From the NCBI RefSeq assembly GCF_014251555.1, contig NZ_CP059190.1:267377-331376 (forward strand): 64,000 nucleotides of DNA, read 5' to 3'. The notes beneath the pieces were generated by a model, which saw only the letters and a program-made list of their open reading frames with translations, had not been told where the DNA came from and did not search any database. Source of the DNA: Blattabacterium cuenoti (GTDB taxonomy: Bacteria > Bacteroidota > Bacteroidia > Flavobacteriales > Blattabacteriaceae). Numbering within the stretch: position 1 is the first letter of the stretch; the number at the start of each line of letters is the position of its first letter. The position numbers and the translations under genes were made by a program. This document shows, in pieces, positions 17,644 through 27,158 of the stretch.

Positions 17644-18614
17644 ACTTTAAAAAGAAGATTTTTTCGGTATTATCGAAAAAGGAATTTGAAAATTTAACAT
17701 TGGATATATTTCATTATCAAATTGCAAATAACAAAATTTATAAAAACTATCTTCAATCATTAAAAATAGATCCACTGGAAATCAAAAATATTTCTGAAAT
17801 TCCTTTTTTACCTATTTCTTTTTTTAAAACACATTGTATTTGGAGCAGTCAAACGAGTATTCCAGATGTTATTTTCACTAGTAGCGGAACGACAGGAATA
17901 AAAAGTAAACATTATGTAGCTGATTTAAGTGTTTATATTAACAGTATTAGAAAAGGATTTGAATTCTTTTATGGTCCAATAGAAAAATTTCAATTTTTAG
18001 GATTTTTTCCTACTGATAGAAAGGATTCTTCTTTAATTTATATGGTAAAATATTTGATCCAAGAAACCATTCAAAATGGAAGTGATTTTGTTTTTTCCTA
18101 TTCCAATTACAAGGAGAAAAATTTGATTATACCTGATCAAAAAAATGTTTTAATTTTTGGACTTAGTTTTTCTTTATTAGATTTTATAGAAAATATGGGA
18201 AAAAATGGATATAAAGAAAACGTGATTATTATGGAGACAGGAGGAATGAAAGGAAAAAGAAAAGAAATCATTAGAGAAGAATTACACAATATTTTAAAAA
18301 AATTTTTTTGTGTAAAGGAAATTCACTCTGAATATGGAATGACAGAATTGCTTTCTCAAGCATATGCAAAAAAAAACGGTGTATTTCGATGTCCTCCCTG
18401 GATGAAAATATATATCAGAGATCCGGAAGATCCTTTTATTCATATAGATAACAATAAAATAGGAGGTATTGATATTATAGATTTATCGAATTACTTATCT
18501 TGTCCTTTTATTTCTACCGAAGATTTAGGAAAAAAAATAAATGACTATGAATTTGAAGTATTAGGAAGAATGGATTTTTCAGACATACGAGGATGCAACA
18601 TCATGACTATTTGA
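17640..18614 (+). CDS. LuxE-like acyl-protein synthetase / acyl transferase
   Basis: The 324-residue protein belongs to the adenylate-forming acyl-protein synthetase family typified by LuxE. The phosphate-binding loop is FTSSGTTGIKSKHY near residue 80, and HSEYGMTELLSQAY near residue 233 is the motif that contacts the adenylate in this superfamily. The C-terminal lid with EDLGKK and GRMDFSDIRG is present. In Bacteroidetes stand-alone copies occur without lux genes and are annotated only as acyl transferases; the physiological substrate is unknown. It is translationally coupled to cvpA. Confidence 0.78.
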   Translation: MNFKKKIFSVLSKKEFENLTLDIFHYQIANNKIYKNYLQSLKIDPLEIKNISEIPFLPISFFKTHCIWSSQTSIPDVIFTSSGTTGIKSKHYVADLSVYINSIRKGFEFFYGPIEKFQFLGFFPTDRKDSSLIYMVKYLIQETIQNGSDFVFSYSNYKEKNLIIPDQKNVLIFGLSFSLLDFIENMGKNGYKENVIIMETGGMKGKRKEIIREELHNILKKFFCVKEIHSEYGMTELLSQAYAKKNGVFRCPPWMKIYIRDPEDPFIHIDNNKIGGIDIIDLSNYLSCPFISTEDLGKKINDYEFEVLGRMDFSDIRGCNIMTI

Positions 18615-18617
18615 TTT

Positions 18618-20915
18618 TTAGAAAGCTAGAAAAGATGCGTCTTGTTTTGAGGAGATGTGGGATAAAATATTGTGATACAATAGAATGATATCTTTTATAT
18701 TTTCTGTTATTTTTTTTGATTGCAAAAGAAGATCCAACATTAAGAAAGTGTTTTTTGTTCCATATTTTTTATAAATAATTCCCATGACCTGTTGATTCAT
18801 TTGTTCCTCTATTTTTTTTAGAATTTGATTTTGGATTGGACAAGGAAATTGGATTTGTTTACAATTTCTATCTATTGTTATTTTTTTTATGATGTTAAAA
18901 TGTTCAATCATAAGATTTTCAAGTTTTAACAAATTTTTCTTTTGTTGATATTTTAAAGGTTTATGGCTATTTATAACATGAAATAATGTATGATTAGTAA
19001 TAATATCTGAGGATTCAATAATCTCTTTAGTTTTGTTGTATATATGTAGATAAAGAATTCCAGCAATAGGTTCACTGTTTTTCGTTTTTAGAATCACTTG
19101 AATTAAAGAATTTTGTATACTTGTAAAATTTTCTTTTACTTTTAAAAAAGAATTTCTACTAGATTGAAGAGTTTTTAAATTTTCTTGAGTAATTCCTTCT
19201 ATACTATTTTTATAAATTTCCTCTATATATTCAAGTATAGGTTTAAGAATATCAAAGGTTTTGTTTAAGGTGGTTTCCAAAGTAAGATTTACTATAGTAT
19301 CAAAAAGCGGTTTTTCTTCTTTTATTTTTTTATGATATTTTTTATAACTTTTGTAAAAAACAAATACAATTAAAAAAATAAGAGAGCATAAAGCCCATGC
19401 TTTAAAAAAATATAAAAAGGCAGCCGTTACTCCTGCCATTGTGAAGGCTATTAAGCCTGTTAAAAACCATCCTCTTATAACTTTTAACACTCCTGAAACT
19501 CTATAAACAGCACTTTCTCGGTCCCAAGCTCTATCTGAAAGAGAAGTCCCCATAGATACCATAAAAGTAACGAAAGTAGTAGATAGTGGTAATTTTTGAA
19601 CCGTAGCTATAGATATCAATATGCTAGATATAGTTAAATTAGCAGAAGCTCTAACTAGGTCAAAAGCGACGCTTTCTTCTTTTTGTGTTTTTTTTTGTTT
19701 AAAATTTTTTTCTATTTTAACCAAAAGTCTTTTCGGAAAGAATTCAAAAAAATAATTAACGAAACATAAAAAAAATCTAACAATTCCTCTAGAAAAAGAA
19801 TTGGATAAAAATTTCTCTGGGCCTTCATTTTGTCTACTTAAATTAATCTCTGTGCTAGTGATGTTTTTTGTTTTTTTAGAGAACCAAAGAGTCAATATCA
19901 TAATCATTCCTGCAAAAATCAAAACCAAAGATGGAACCTGTACATTTCCAGATAAGCTTTTCATATTGAATTTTTCAGCAGGAGGACTTCCCGCTTCTTT
20001 CCATATATTATAAGACTGTATTCCAGCTATAGGGATTCCGATAAAGTTGACTAAATCATTTCCTGCAAAAGCCATAGCCAAAGAAAAAGTCCCATATAAT
20101 ACGACAAATTTTAATATGTTGTATCCTAAAGAAACAAATATTTTTGCGACTATTATCCATGTTGAAAATAATATGAGCAAAAAAACAAAAAAATTATGGT
20201 GAATCCATTTTATAAAATGTTGAATGAATAAGGAAAATCCTGTTAAATTATCATTCATAAACCCTTGTAATGTACTATGCAATCCTCTGACAATAAGAAA
20301 ATAAGTCATACTGCTCAATGAAATAGCAGTCCATATCACTCCTGCATATTTTAATTTACTTTCATATTCAAAACTAAATAAAGAACGAATAAAATAGTGA
20401 ATGAAAGCTCCAGAAGTAAAAGAAATTATAATAGATAAAAAAATACCTATACTAATAGTTAATGTTTTTTCTGCTTTAATGTATAGAGTTAAATGATGAA
20501 AGGGCTCATTATTTAATGGAGAACTCATTTTAATCATAGCTATACTGAAAGCTCCACCTAATAAACAAAAAACCATAGATACTGTAGTGGAAGTGGGTAA
20601 TCCTAAAGTGTTAAAAACATCCAATAAAATAATGTCGGATATCATAACCGCTAAGAAAATAAAAATAATATCTGAAAAATAAAAATAGGAAGGATCAAAA
20701 ACTCCTTTTCTTGCTACTTCCATCATTCCGCTAGATAAAAAAGCTCCTAATAAAATACCTAAGCTAGCAAAAATCATGATAGTTTTACGAGAAGCTACTT
20801 TAGATCCAATAGCGGAATTGAGAAAATTAACGGCATCATTAATTAAACCAACAATCAAATCAAATATGGATAATAAAAAAAGAACCACTATAATTGATGA
20901 ATAAAAAAATTTCAT
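18618..20915 (-). CDS. PiT family inorganic phosphate transporter with C-terminal PhoU-like domain
   Basis: This 765-residue protein imports phosphate with a cation. Both PiT signature repeats are present: NDAVNFLNSAIGSKVA near residue 29 and GNDLVNFIGIPIAG near residue 292. About ten to twelve membrane segments reach to roughly residue 530. The last 210 or so residues are a soluble helical region resembling PhoU, a fusion usual in Bacteroidetes. I start at the ATG at 20915; an in-frame GTG at 20939 would add eight residues. Its stop is three bases from convergent luxE-like gene. Confidence 0.92.
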   Translation of the reverse strand: MKFFYSSIIVVLFLLSIFDLIVGLINDAVNFLNSAIGSKVASRKTIMIFASLGILLGAFLSSGMMEVARKGVFDPSYFYFSDIIFIFLAVMISDIILLDVFNTLGLPTSTTVSMVFCLLGGAFSIAMIKMSSPLNNEPFHHLTLYIKAEKTLTISIGIFLSIIISFTSGAFIHYFIRSLFSFEYESKLKYAGVIWTAISLSSMTYFLIVRGLHSTLQGFMNDNLTGFSLFIQHFIKWIHHNFFVFLLILFSTWIIVAKIFVSLGYNILKFVVLYGTFSLAMAFAGNDLVNFIGIPIAGIQSYNIWKEAGSPPAEKFNMKSLSGNVQVPSLVLIFAGMIMILTLWFSKKTKNITSTEINLSRQNEGPEKFLSNSFSRGIVRFFLCFVNYFFEFFPKRLLVKIEKNFKQKKTQKEESVAFDLVRASANLTISSILISIATVQKLPLSTTFVTFMVSMGTSLSDRAWDRESAVYRVSGVLKVIRGWFLTGLIAFTMAGVTAAFLYFFKAWALCSLIFLIVFVFYKSYKKYHKKIKEEKPLFDTIVNLTLETTLNKTFDILKPILEYIEEIYKNSIEGITQENLKTLQSSRNSFLKVKENFTSIQNSLIQVILKTKNSEPIAGILYLHIYNKTKEIIESSDIITNHTLFHVINSHKPLKYQQKKNLLKLENLMIEHFNIIKKITIDRNCKQIQFPCPIQNQILKKIEEQMNQQVMGIIYKKYGTKNTFLMLDLLLQSKKITENIKDIILLYHNILSHISSKQDASFLAF

Positions 20916-20998
20916 AATAAGAGGTATTATTGAATTCACAAAAAAACAAAAGTATATTATTTTTCAGGTTTTATAAATCGGAAATCATAAAAATGATT

Positions 20999-21604
20999 TT
21001 ACAATTTTTTCAAAGATTCTTTAATGAGATTTTCTACAGAAAATTCTGGATGTTCATTCAAAATCTCATCCAAAACCTTTTTAGATTCTTGAGGAGAAAA
21101 TCCAAGTCTGCTCAAAGCGCTTAAAGCTTCTCTTTTGATTAAATAAGGTGTAGTATTTTCCAAAAATTTTACGTTTTTTTCTTTTTTATAAAAAATTTCT
21201 TTAGTAAATTTATCTTTTAGTTCAATAATAATTCTTTGAGCTGTTTTTGTCCCAATTCCTTTTACTTTGTTAAATACTTTTATATCTTCTTTAGATATAG
21301 ATTCTTTGATTTCATATGGAGTAAGAGAAGATAGTAACATGATAGCAGAACTTGGCCCTATTCCATTCACGGATATCAAATAAGAAAATATTTCTCTTTC
21401 TATTTTGTCAGAAAAACCATACAAAACATGTTGATTCTCTTTGATAAAAAGATAAGTATGTATACATATATCTTTTCCTTCTTCTTCTAACAAAGAAGAA
21501 TAGGTATATGATGAGATATGAATATGATATCCTACTCCATGACAATCTATTATTAAATAAGATTGATTTTTTTCTATTAACTTTCCTCTTAAATGTGTTA
21601 TCAC
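20999..21604 (-). CDS. ruvA: Holliday junction branch-migration protein RuvA
   Basis: RuvA binds Holliday junctions as a tetramer and loads the RuvB motor. The 201-residue protein has an N-terminal OB fold (MITHLRGKLIEK), two helix-hairpin-helix motifs (NGIGPSSAIMLL near residue 75 and KGIGTKTAQRIIIELKDK near residue 110), and the C-terminal RuvB-contacting helical domain. Start is a GTG at 21602-21604; no ATG upstream fits and the family begins exactly here. ruvB and ruvC are not in the window. Confidence 0.95.
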   Translation of the reverse strand: MITHLRGKLIEKNQSYLIIDCHGVGYHIHISSYTYSSLLEEEGKDICIHTYLFIKENQHVLYGFSDKIEREIFSYLISVNGIGPSSAIMLLSSLTPYEIKESISKEDIKVFNKVKGIGTKTAQRIIIELKDKFTKEIFYKKEKNVKFLENTTPYLIKREALSALSRLGFSPQESKKVLDEILNEHPEFSVENLIKESLKKL

Positions 21605-21642
21605 AGTATTATCAAAAAAAATAGATAATAAATCCTAAAAAA

Positions 21643-22974
21643 TTATTTTTTTCTAAAGAAAATTTGTATGGGGACTCCTCTAAAATCAAAGTGATAACGA
21701 ATTTGATTTTCAACAAATCTTTTATAAGATTCTTTTATGTATTGAGGAAAATTAGAAAAAAAAATAAATATTGGCGTGCATGAGGGCAGCTGAGTACAAT
21801 ATTTGATAGTTATTAATTTCTTTTTTTTCTTAGAAGGAGGAGGGTTTTTTTTCAAAATTGGTAACATAATTTTATTTAAAATATTCGTTTTTAATCTGTT
21901 TTTACGGGATTTTAAAATCTGATCAGCTATGGGAATAATATGATGAATTCCATCTTTATTTTTAGCAGATATAAAAAGAATGGGAACATTATCAAATGGA
22001 GATATTTTTTTTCGAATCAAAAATTCATAATTTTTTTGCATAGAATAATTTTTATTATGAAACAAATCCCATTTATTAATAAGAATTATAATCCCTTTAT
22101 GATATTTTTTCACTAATTTAAAAATGTTCATATCCTGTTTTTCCCATCCACTAGATGCATCTACCATTAAAAGACAAACATCAGTGTATTCTATCGTTTT
22201 TACCGTTCTTATAGAAGAATAAAATTCAATGTTTTCTCTTATTTTTGATTTTTTTCTTACTCCAGGAGTATCAACTAAAATACATTCATATCCCCATTTT
22301 TTGTAGAAAACATCTAGACTATCTCTAGTCGTTCCAGAAATGTTAGTTACAATATGATGATTTTTATCTAAAAAAGAGTTAATCAAAGTAGATTTTCCAA
22401 CATTTGGACGTCCTACAACAGAAAAACGAGGAAGAAATTCTTTTTCTGCGATTTTTTCTTTTATTTTAACGAATTTTTCTTTGAATATTTCTACTAATTT
22501 ATCTAGTAATTCTCCCGTTCCACTTCCATTTATAGCTGAGATGTAGTAATAATTTACAAATCCTAAACGAAAAAAATCTGTATCAGAATATATGATTTTT
22601 CCGTTGTCTACTTTATTTACTACTAATAAAGTAATTTTATGACATTTTCTGAGTATTTTAGCTATTTCTTTATCCGCGTAGAATATTCCCATGATATCTA
22701 CCAAAAACAAAATCACATCTGCTTCTTTGATAGCCATGAAAATTTGATTTTTTATTTCTTTTTCAAGTACATTATTTTCTGAAATCGTAAAACTAAAACC
22801 ACCTGTATCCACCACAGAGAATTTGACTCCATTCCATTCTGAATTTCCAAAAATACGATCTCTTGTGACTCCACTTGTCATATGAACAATAGCTTGTTTT
22901 CTTCCTACAAGACGATTAAACAAAGTAGATTTTCCAACATTTGGACGTCCTACTATAGATACGATATAATTCAT
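21643..22974 (-). CDS. der: Ribosome assembly GTPase Der (EngA)
   Basis: Der is the double-GTPase that acts in maturation of the 50S subunit. The 443-residue protein has two tandem G domains, each opening with GRPNVGKST (residue 8 and again near residue 188), with DTGGFS/DTPGVRKKS switch II motifs and NKVD/NKWD specificity motifs, and a C-terminal KH-like domain ending in FDFRGVPIQIFFRKK. Length is normal. It is divergent from trmD. Confidence 0.97.
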   Translation of the reverse strand: MNYIVSIVGRPNVGKSTLFNRLVGRKQAIVHMTSGVTRDRIFGNSEWNGVKFSVVDTGGFSFTISENNVLEKEIKNQIFMAIKEADVILFLVDIMGIFYADKEIAKILRKCHKITLLVVNKVDNGKIIYSDTDFFRLGFVNYYYISAINGSGTGELLDKLVEIFKEKFVKIKEKIAEKEFLPRFSVVGRPNVGKSTLINSFLDKNHHIVTNISGTTRDSLDVFYKKWGYECILVDTPGVRKKSKIRENIEFYSSIRTVKTIEYTDVCLLMVDASSGWEKQDMNIFKLVKKYHKGIIILINKWDLFHNKNYSMQKNYEFLIRKKISPFDNVPILFISAKNKDGIHHIIPIADQILKSRKNRLKTNILNKIMLPILKKNPPPSKKKKKLITIKYCTQLPSCTPIFIFFSNFPQYIKESYKRFVENQIRYHFDFRGVPIQIFFRKK

Positions 22975-22990
22975 TTTTATAAATTATTAA

Positions 22991-22998
22991 CAAAGGTA
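22991..22998 (-). promoter_or_regulatory. possible -7 element of the der promoter
   Basis: On the minus strand the octamer TACCTTTG fits the Bacteroidetes -7 consensus TAnnTTTG exactly and lies 17 bases before the der ATG. No convincing -33 TTTG is seen at the usual distance. Confidence 0.35.
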
Positions 22999-23060
22999 GA
23001 ATTTTTTCATTAGTTTCATTCCTAGATTCTTAGTCAAAGTGTATATTACTAAGAAAAATA

Positions 23061-23729
23061 ATGCGTATAGATATTGTTAGCGTAATTCCTGAAATTCTTC
23101 ATAGTCCTTTTTCCAATTCTCTTATTAAAAAAGCAATCAATAAAGGATTGATTGATATTTATGTTCATGATTTACGTCAATATGGTTTAGGGAAGCGTAA
23201 AAAAGTGGACGATTATCCTTATGGAGGTGGATCCGGAATGGTTATTAGAATAGAGCCTGTATATCAATGTTTTTCAAAATTGTTATCAGAACGAAATTAT
23301 GATAAAAAAATTTTTATGACTCCTGATGGAAAGTTATTTTCACAAAAATATGCAAAAACTCTAACTGATAAAAAAAATATCATCATTCTTTGTGGACGTT
23401 ACAAAGGAATTGATCAGAGAATTAGAGATCACTTGATATCCGAAGAAATATCTATTGGAAACTACGTTTTATCTGGAGGAGAACTAGCAGCTGCTGTTGT
23501 AGTAGAATCTGTAGTTCGATTATTACCTGGTGTCATACAAAACCAAGATTCCATTCTTACGGATTCTTTTCAAAAAGAATCTTTATTAATAGCTCCTCCC
23601 ATTTATACTCGTCCAGTTGTTTATAAAGGATGGGCTGTACCAGAAATTCTTTTATCTGGACATCATAAAAAAATCAAAGACTGGTTTTATCAAAAATCCA
23701 TGCAACTTAAACGAAAATTGGATTCGTAG
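23061..23729 (+). CDS. trmD: tRNA (guanine37-N1)-methyltransferase TrmD
   Basis: TrmD methylates G37 next to the anticodon, preventing frameshifts. The 222-residue SPOUT protein has DDYPYGGGSGMVIRIEP near residue 53, LCGRYKGIDQRIRD near residue 112 and the knot segment SIGNYVLSGGELAA near residue 133, all diagnostic. The C-terminus (VPEILLSGHHKKI) is complete. Its 3' end overlaps convergent argH by 23 bases. Confidence 0.97.
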   Translation: MRIDIVSVIPEILHSPFSNSLIKKAINKGLIDIYVHDLRQYGLGKRKKVDDYPYGGGSGMVIRIEPVYQCFSKLLSERNYDKKIFMTPDGKLFSQKYAKTLTDKKNIIILCGRYKGIDQRIRDHLISEEISIGNYVLSGGELAAAVVVESVVRLLPGVIQNQDSILTDSFQKESLLIAPPIYTRPVVYKGWAVPEILLSGHHKKIKDWFYQKSMQLKRKLDS

Positions 23730-25095
23730 AGGATCCTTCAAAAGAAATTTTGCTATAAATTAAACGTTTTATAACTTTGTCAAGTTGATCAAAATCAAAT
23801 TCTTTGATCACATCTTGCATCAAATTTCTAATTTTTTCATTACATAAATTGCCTATGCTCCCTTCATGAGAATAAAAATTATTTATCAAGGGTTTAAAAC
23901 ATCCATTTTGGATATCTAAACCTACTTTTTGATAAGCTTTTCTAAAAGAATATCCTTCTTCAACAACCAGTTTGTTAACAACTTCTACACTGAACAAGTA
24001 TTTATACTTCTCTTCCTTAAGAATGTCCTTTCTCACTATAATATGATTCAACATATACTTAAACATAGAAAAACATTTTTTTATTTCTTCAAAAAGAGGA
24101 AAAAATCTTTCTTTAATAATTTGAAAATCTCTATGATATCCAGAGCAAAAATTAGAAGTAATCAAAGAAATTTCATTAGGTAATGAAGTAATTCTATTAC
24201 ATTTAGCTCGTATCATCTCAAAAACATCTGGATTTTTCTTATGAGGCATTATGCTAGATCCGGTAGTCAGATGATCAGGAAAACTAATGAAATTGAAATT
24301 TTGACTTAAATATAAGCAAATATCTTGTGCCATTTTACTTAAAGTTCTTGCTAAAGAAGCAATAGATTCTGAAACTATTCTTTCCATTTTACCACGTCCC
24401 ATTTGAGCATATATTACATTGTAATTTAAATTTTCAAATCCCAATAAATCCGTTGTTATTTTTCGATTTAAAGGGAAAGAAGATCCATAACCTGCAGCAG
24501 ATCCTAAAGGGTTTTTGTTAACAATACGATATGCTGTGCGAATTAATAGCAAATCATCTATTAAACTTTCTGCATATGCAGCAAACCAAAGTCCAAAAGA
24601 AGAAGGCATAGCTATTTGATAATGAGTATAACCAGGCATTAATGTATTTTTATGTTGTTCACTTAATTTTAATAACAAATCAAAAAAAGAATAAGTAATC
24701 AAAACTATTTCTTTGATTTCTGTGCGAACAAAAAGTTTCAAATCTACCAATATTTGATCATTTCTGGATCTACCACTATGTATTTTTTGACCTACTTCTC
24801 CTAAACGATTTGTTAACAAAAACTCTATTTGAGAATGAATATCTTCTATTCCTTCATCTATTCTAAAATTATTCTTTAATATTTCGTGAATATAAATGTA
24901 ACGCAACTCCTTAATCAAAATTATTAAATCTTTTTGATTTAATAATCCAATACTTTTTAACATAATGATATGAGCTATAGTTCCTATAACATCATGCGGG
25001 GCTAAAAGTAAATCTATTTGAGAATCCTTCCCTGATGTAAAATTTTCTATTTCTTTATCAAAACTAAAATTAGTCTTTTTCTCCCAAATTTTCAC
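23707..25095 (-). CDS. argH: Argininosuccinate lyase ArgH
   Basis: ArgH cleaves argininosuccinate to arginine and fumarate, the last step of arginine synthesis. The 462-residue protein shows the superfamily signature GSSIMPHKKNPDVFE near residue 281, HSGRSRNDQ near residue 108 and TPGYTHYQIAMP-type TPGYTH region (here LMPGYTHYQIAMP) near 158. The start is a GTG at 25093-25095 because MKIWEK matches family N-termini; there is no nearby ATG. It overlaps convergent trmD and is divergent from gyrB. Arginine supply would fit a nutritional symbiont. Confidence 0.96.
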   Translation of the reverse strand: MKIWEKKTNFSFDKEIENFTSGKDSQIDLLLAPHDVIGTIAHIIMLKSIGLLNQKDLIILIKELRYIYIHEILKNNFRIDEGIEDIHSQIEFLLTNRLGEVGQKIHSGRSRNDQILVDLKLFVRTEIKEIVLITYSFFDLLLKLSEQHKNTLMPGYTHYQIAMPSSFGLWFAAYAESLIDDLLLIRTAYRIVNKNPLGSAAGYGSSFPLNRKITTDLLGFENLNYNVIYAQMGRGKMERIVSESIASLARTLSKMAQDICLYLSQNFNFISFPDHLTTGSSIMPHKKNPDVFEMIRAKCNRITSLPNEISLITSNFCSGYHRDFQIIKERFFPLFEEIKKCFSMFKYMLNHIIVRKDILKEEKYKYLFSVEVVNKLVVEEGYSFRKAYQKVGLDIQNGCFKPLINNFYSHEGSIGNLCNEKIRNLMQDVIKEFDFDQLDKVIKRLIYSKISFEGSSTNPIFV

Positions 25096-25113
25096 GCAAA
25101 AACATTTTTATTC

Positions 25114-25121
25114 TATCTTTG
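25114..25121 (+). promoter_or_regulatory. possible -7 element of the gyrB promoter
   Basis: TATCTTTG matches TAnnTTTG exactly and would give a leader of about 58 bases before the gyrB ATG. No clear -33 element is visible. The leader contains an A/T-only 10-bp hairpin (25139-25148 with 25156-25165), which may be a product of base composition. Confidence 0.35.
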
Positions 25122-25185
25122 ATCGAAGATAAAACTATAAATTTTTATGGAAATAATAAAAATTTCTAAATAAAATTCATGGATT

Positions 25186-27114
25186 ATGAGTAAACAAAAT
25201 ACTATAAAAAATTATACAGCAGATAGTATTCAATCTCTTGAGGGAATAGAACATATTCGACTCAGACCTTCTATGTATATTGGAGATGTAGGAATTAGAG
25301 GGTTGCATCATTTAGTCTACGAAGTGATAGATAATTCTGTCGATGAAGCCTTAGCAGATTTTTGCAATAAAATATGGGTGACAATTCACAAAAATGAATT
25401 TATTACCGTACTTGACAATGGTCGTGGAATTCCAATAGACATTCATAAAAAAGAAGGAAAATCTGCTCTTGAAGTAGTTATGACTAAAATTGGTGCAGGT
25501 GGTAAATTTGATAAAAATTCTTATAAAGTTTCGGGAGGATTACACGGGGTAGGAATTTCCTGTGTAAATGCTCTATCTAAAAAACTTATAGTCACAATTT
25601 ATCGTAACGGAAAAATTTATCAACAAGAGTATTTAAAAGGAAAAGCCCTTTATCCTGTAAAATGTTTAGGAAAAACCAATATGCAAGGAACAAAAATTCA
25701 TTATCTTGCTGATCATTCTATTTTTAATTCCATTACATATAATTATGAAATTTTAGCCAATCGATTGAAAGAATTAGCTTTTTTAAATAAAGGACTGCAC
25801 TTATTTTTAAAAGATGAAAGAAAGAACATCAAAGAATATTTTTTTTCTAAAAATGGATTAAAAGAATATCTTTCTATTTTAGATAAAAATCAGGAATCTT
25901 TAACAAAAAATGTTATTTTTATTGAAGGTGAAAAAGACAATACAATTGTAGAAGTTGCAATGCAATACAATACTTCTTTTAAAGAAAAAATTTATTCTTA
26001 TGTTAACAATATCAATACTTATGAAGGAGGAACTCATCTTTCTGGATTTCGAAGAGCACTAACAAGAACGTTAAAAAAATATGCGGAAGGATATGGAATT
26101 TTATCCAATAAAGATAAAGTCGAGTTGACTGGAGATGATTTTAGGGAAGGAATTACAGCTATTATATCTGTAAGAGTAATGGAACCTCAATTTGAAGGAC
26201 AAACCAAGACTAAATTAAGCAATCACGAAGTGGGAGGAATTGTAGATAAAATTGTAGGAGAAATGTTGAATAGTTATTTAGAAGAACACCCTAGTGATAG
26301 AAAAAAAATTATTGATAAAGTCATTTTAGCAGCTAAAGCACGTCAAGCCGCTAAAAAAGCTCGTGAATTAATACAAAAAAAAAATCCCATCAATAATAGT
26401 ATTTTACCTGGAAAATTAGCAGATTGTTCTTTCAATAATCCAGAAAATTGTGAAATTTATTTGGTTGAAGGAGATTCTGCTGGTGGAACAGCTAAACAAG
26501 GTAGAGATAGAAATTTTCAAGCTATTTTACCTTTACGAGGTAAAATATTAAATGTTGAAAAAGCTATGCAGTATAAAATATTTGAAAATGAGGAAATAAA
26601 AAATATATTTACTTCTTTAGGAGTCTCTATTGGAACAGAAGAAGATCAAGAAATTTTAAATGTCAAAAAACTGAGATACAATAAAATTATTATTATGACA
26701 GATGCGGACATAGATGGAAGTCATATTTCTACTTTGATTTTAACATTGTTCTTTCGTTATATGAAACCATTAATAGAAAAAGGACACATTTATATTGCAA
26801 CACCTCCACTTTATTTAATCCGAAAAGGAAATCATTATCAATATGCTTGGAGTGATCAAGAAAGAGAAAATATACTCAATCAATTAGGAGGAAGAAAATC
26901 TGTTAATATACAACGTTACAAAGGATTAGGAGAGATGAATGCGGAACAACTTTGGGAAACGACTATGAACCCCAAGAAGAGAACTCTACGCAAAGTCAAT
27001 ATAGAAAATCATTCGGAAGCAGACAATATATTCTCCATTCTTATGGGAGATGAAGTTCCACCACGTAGAAATTTCATAGAAAAAAATGCAATACATGCAA
27101 AAATTGATGTATAG
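25186..27114 (+). CDS. gyrB: DNA gyrase subunit B
   Basis: GyrB is the ATPase subunit of gyrase, which introduces negative supercoils. The 642-residue protein has the GHKL ATPase domain (DNSVDEAL near residue 48, DNGRGIP near 78, GGLHGVG near 119), the transducer domain, and the TOPRIM domain with EGDSAGG near 430 and TDADIDGSHI near 506. Length is typical for Bacteroidetes GyrB without insert. gyrA is outside the window. An in-frame A10 tract lies at 26375-26384. Confidence 0.98.
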   Translation: MSKQNTIKNYTADSIQSLEGIEHIRLRPSMYIGDVGIRGLHHLVYEVIDNSVDEALADFCNKIWVTIHKNEFITVLDNGRGIPIDIHKKEGKSALEVVMTKIGAGGKFDKNSYKVSGGLHGVGISCVNALSKKLIVTIYRNGKIYQQEYLKGKALYPVKCLGKTNMQGTKIHYLADHSIFNSITYNYEILANRLKELAFLNKGLHLFLKDERKNIKEYFFSKNGLKEYLSILDKNQESLTKNVIFIEGEKDNTIVEVAMQYNTSFKEKIYSYVNNINTYEGGTHLSGFRRALTRTLKKYAEGYGILSNKDKVELTGDDFREGITAIISVRVMEPQFEGQTKTKLSNHEVGGIVDKIVGEMLNSYLEEHPSDRKKIIDKVILAAKARQAAKKARELIQKKNPINNSILPGKLADCSFNNPENCEIYLVEGDSAGGTAKQGRDRNFQAILPLRGKILNVEKAMQYKIFENEEIKNIFTSLGVSIGTEEDQEILNVKKLRYNKIIIMTDADIDGSHISTLILTLFFRYMKPLIEKGHIYIATPPLYLIRKGNHYQYAWSDQERENILNQLGGRKSVNIQRYKGLGEMNAEQLWETTMNPKKRTLRKVNIENHSEADNIFSILMGDEVPPRRNFIEKNAIHAKIDV

Positions 27115-27158
27115 TATTCTAGTTTTATCCAATTCAACAAAATACATCACATTCCATC

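Noticed and set aside
17640..18614. LuxE similarity as evidence for bioluminescence
   Set aside because: No luxAB, luxC or luxD nearby; stand-alone family members are common in Bacteroidetes.
25139..25165. 10-bp A/T-only hairpin before gyrB as a regulatory element
   Set aside because: Perfect A/T stems of this length are expected by chance several times in a window of this composition.
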